Made by a program: the position numbers and the translations under genes
Assembly (NCBI GenBank): GCA_018267795.1
Contig: JAFDXS010000093.1
Span: forward strand, 1 to 7,847
Length of the DNA: 7,847 nucleotides
Direction of reading: 5' to 3'
DNA from: Bacteroidota bacterium
GTDB taxonomy: Bacteria; Bacteroidota; Bacteroidia; Chitinophagales; Chitinophagaceae
In this document: positions 6,726 through 7,847 of the stretch, piece by piece
How positions within the stretch are numbered: the stretch's first letter is position 1
How the letters are laid out: every line of letters starts with the position of its first letter
Notes under the pieces: generated by a model
Seen by the model: only the letters and a program-made list of their open reading frames with translations
Told to the model about the DNA's origin: nothing
The model's database searches: none

Positions 6726-7651
6726 TCTTCCCTGCCGGATGACTGCGGTAATTCTTTTGATTCTCTTTTTATAATAAACACGGCATTGCTATAAGGCTCT
6801 ATACCCTTACCTACCTGCAGTGCATATACCTTGGTAAACTCTGCACCAAAGTAAAGAATGAGCGAGGAGTAATATACCCACGACAGGATAACAATAATAG
6901 ATGTGGCTGCGCCAAAAGTATTGCCCAGGCTGGAAGTACCCAGGTAGTAACCAATGAGGAACTTGCCTATAAGAAACAGCACACCTGTGAAGCTGGCCCC
7001 TGTAAGGGCATCGCGCCAATATATCTTGGCATCAGGTAGCACCTTGTAGATAACGGCAAACAGGAAGGTAATAATGGTAAACAACAAGCCCAGGTTGATA
7101 ACCTGGAAAAGGATAATATTGAGACTGCCGAAGAAATGCTGCAAGCGATCTGTGAGCAAATCGAGCAGTGTATTGATAAATAGCGAAACCATAAGCAGGA
7201 AGCCCATGCCTATGATAAGGGAGAAAGATAGCAGGCGATTGATAATAAACTTCAGCCAGCCCTTTTTAGGCTTTGCGCGTATAGACCATATATAGTTGAT
7301 AGAACTTTGTATCTCCGTAAATACACCTGTAGCGCCAAAAACCAATACCACAGCACCTATAATGCCAAAGAGTTTTGTATTGCTTTGCTTGCGAATATTG
7401 TCGAGGATGCCAAATATCTGGTCGGTGCCCTGGCGGCCTATAAGTGTTTGAAGCTGTATCTGGAACTGGCCTGCGAGATCTTCTTTTTTAAAGAAGATGC
7501 CTATAAGCGTGAGTATAACGAGCAACAAGGGACCAATGGAAAATATAGTATAATAAGCTAGCGATGCGCTGAGCTTGGTAGCATTGTCATCAGAGAATTC
7601 CATACCCGCATATTTAAGCAACTTAAAGTAGGTCTTGATCCTTGCTGCCAT
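6722..7651 (-). CDS. YihY/virulence factor BrkB family inner-membrane protein
   Basis: A complete 309-residue protein of usual length for the YihY/BrkB family. It has six hydrophobic segments near residues 35-54, 95-112, 137-160, 178-203, 213-236 and 248-270. Family hallmarks are SASLAYYTIFSIGPLLL (28-44), GVFTEIQSSINYIW (109-122), FAVIYKVLPDAKIYWRDAL (198-216), FLIGKFLIGYYLG (226-238), and GNTFGAATSIIVILSWVYYS (243-262) followed by YFGAEFTKVYA (267-277). The N-terminal 25 residues and the last 35 are hydrophilic and probably cytosolic. The family was once called RNase BN by misassignment and is linked to serum resistance in Bordetella; its molecular activity is not settled, with transport or lipid-related roles proposed. 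The gene is preceded by a terminator for the next gene upstream, so it has its own promoter within the 60-odd bases before 7651, though no TAnnTTTG match is seen there. It converges on the flippase gene with interlocked stops. Confidence 0.93.
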   Translation of the reverse strand: MAARIKTYFKLLKYAGMEFSDDNATKLSASLAYYTIFSIGPLLLVILTLIGIFFKKEDLAGQFQIQLQTLIGRQGTDQIFGILDNIRKQSNTKLFGIIGAVVLVFGATGVFTEIQSSINYIWSIRAKPKKGWLKFIINRLLSFSLIIGMGFLLMVSLFINTLLDLLTDRLQHFFGSLNIILFQVINLGLLFTIITFLFAVIYKVLPDAKIYWRDALTGASFTGVLFLIGKFLIGYYLGTSSLGNTFGAATSIIVILSWVYYSSLILYFGAEFTKVYALQVGKGIEPYSNAVFIIKRESKELPQSSGRED

Positions 7652-7660
7652 TAGTCTTTT

Positions 7661-7676
7661 GTTTTAGTAAAACTAA
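7661..7676. repeat. Overlapping small palindromes upstream of the YihY gene
   Basis: Two perfect palindromes overlap 10 bases before the YihY ATG. GTTTTA-G-TAAAAC occupies 7661-7673 and TTAGT-AAA-ACTAA occupies 7664-7676. Their position between the terminator and the start codon would suit an operator or a small 5'-UTR hairpin. The sequence is AT-rich and short, so chance is a real alternative. Confidence 0.3.
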
Positions 7677-7714
7677 CAAATGAAATTATACAAAATGACT
7701 TGTAAAGTATTGAG

Positions 7715-7755
7715 ATATATAAAAAATAAAAACCGCGGCTATTAAAGCCGCGGTT
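7715..7755 (-). terminator. Intrinsic terminator of the T9SS cargo gene at the right edge
   Basis: A perfect 10-bp GC-rich inverted repeat (AACCGCGGCT at 7731-7740 with AGCCGCGGTT at 7746-7755) has the loop ATTAA. Read on the minus strand, the stem is followed by TTTATTTTTTATAT (7730-7717). It starts 24 bases after the stop codon at 7780. The orientation of the U-tract assigns it to the minus-strand gene that enters from the right, insulating the YihY gene from read-through. Confidence 0.93.
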
Positions 7756-7779
7756 CCTGCAATATTGTAATGTCCGGTA

Positions 7780-7847
7780 TCAATGTATAATGTTTAGCTG
7801 CTGGGTAAATTGCCCTGCGCTGCTATTTACTTTTATAAAATAATTGC
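7780..7847 (-). CDS. C-terminal end of a T9SS-secreted protein (5' part outside the window)
   Basis: Only the last 21 codons and the TGA (7782-7780) are in the window, in the frame whose first full codon begins at 7845. The peptide NYFIKVNSSAGQFTQQLNII, then His, matches the terminal half of the type A T9SS C-terminal domain. That half typically ends Y-F-(I/V)-(K/R)-V then a turn and K/Q-L/I-x-(I/V). Such domains direct export through the outer membrane and are usually removed by the sortase PorU. The main body of the protein, and hence its function, cannot be seen. A strong terminator 24 bases downstream confirms that this is the real gene end. The other minus-strand frames are closed by stops within a few codons at this position. 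Confidence 0.82.
   Translation of the reverse strand, partial: NYFIKVNSSAGQFTQQLNIIH

Overview
The window reads as a chromosomal segment of a Bacteroidota bacterium, most likely from the Chitinophagales/Chitinophagaceae side of the phylum. Three lines of sequence evidence support this. Both window edges cut minus-strand genes whose products carry type IX secretion system (T9SS) C-terminal sorting sequences. TAnnTTTG promoter boxes of the Bacteroidota type sit just upstream of starts, without convincing Shine-Dalgarno sites. Isoleucine ATA codons are common throughout. The genus-level placement is inference.

Layout. (1) 1-1476, minus: a secreted beta-propeller-like repeat protein with a signal peptide and the beginning of a T9SS sorting domain; its C-terminus lies outside the window. 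(2) 1477-1691: a divergent intergenic region with two tandem TAnnTTTG boxes facing right. (3) 1692-2717, plus: a stand-alone homocysteine-binding (N-terminal) module of cobalamin-dependent methionine synthase, closed by a strong 13-bp hairpin terminator. (4) 2793-4007, minus: an exported protein of unknown function with a BamE/SmpA-like C-terminal segment. (5) 4100-5221, minus, and 5280-6725, plus: a GT4 glycosyltransferase and a Wzx-like polysaccharide flippase, divergent across 58 bp and probably serving one cell-surface glycan pathway. (6) 6722-7651, minus: a YihY/BrkB-family inner-membrane protein whose stop codon interlocks with that of the flippase. (7) 7731-7755 plus a U-tract: a GC-rich terminator for the last gene. 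(8) 7780-7847, minus: the final 21 residues of a second T9SS cargo protein.

The genes do not form one operon. Most are single transcription units in alternating orientation: methionine biosynthesis, surface glycan assembly, a membrane protein and secreted proteins. I found no CRISPR array, tRNA, rRNA, insertion sequence, toxin-antitoxin pair or defence system, and I do not see a clear undescribed system. The points most worth a second look are the split MetH module without its partner, a possible leaderless metH transcript, the conserved-looking secreted protein with a BamE-like tail, the interlocked convergent stops, and the divergent glycosyltransferase/flippase pair.
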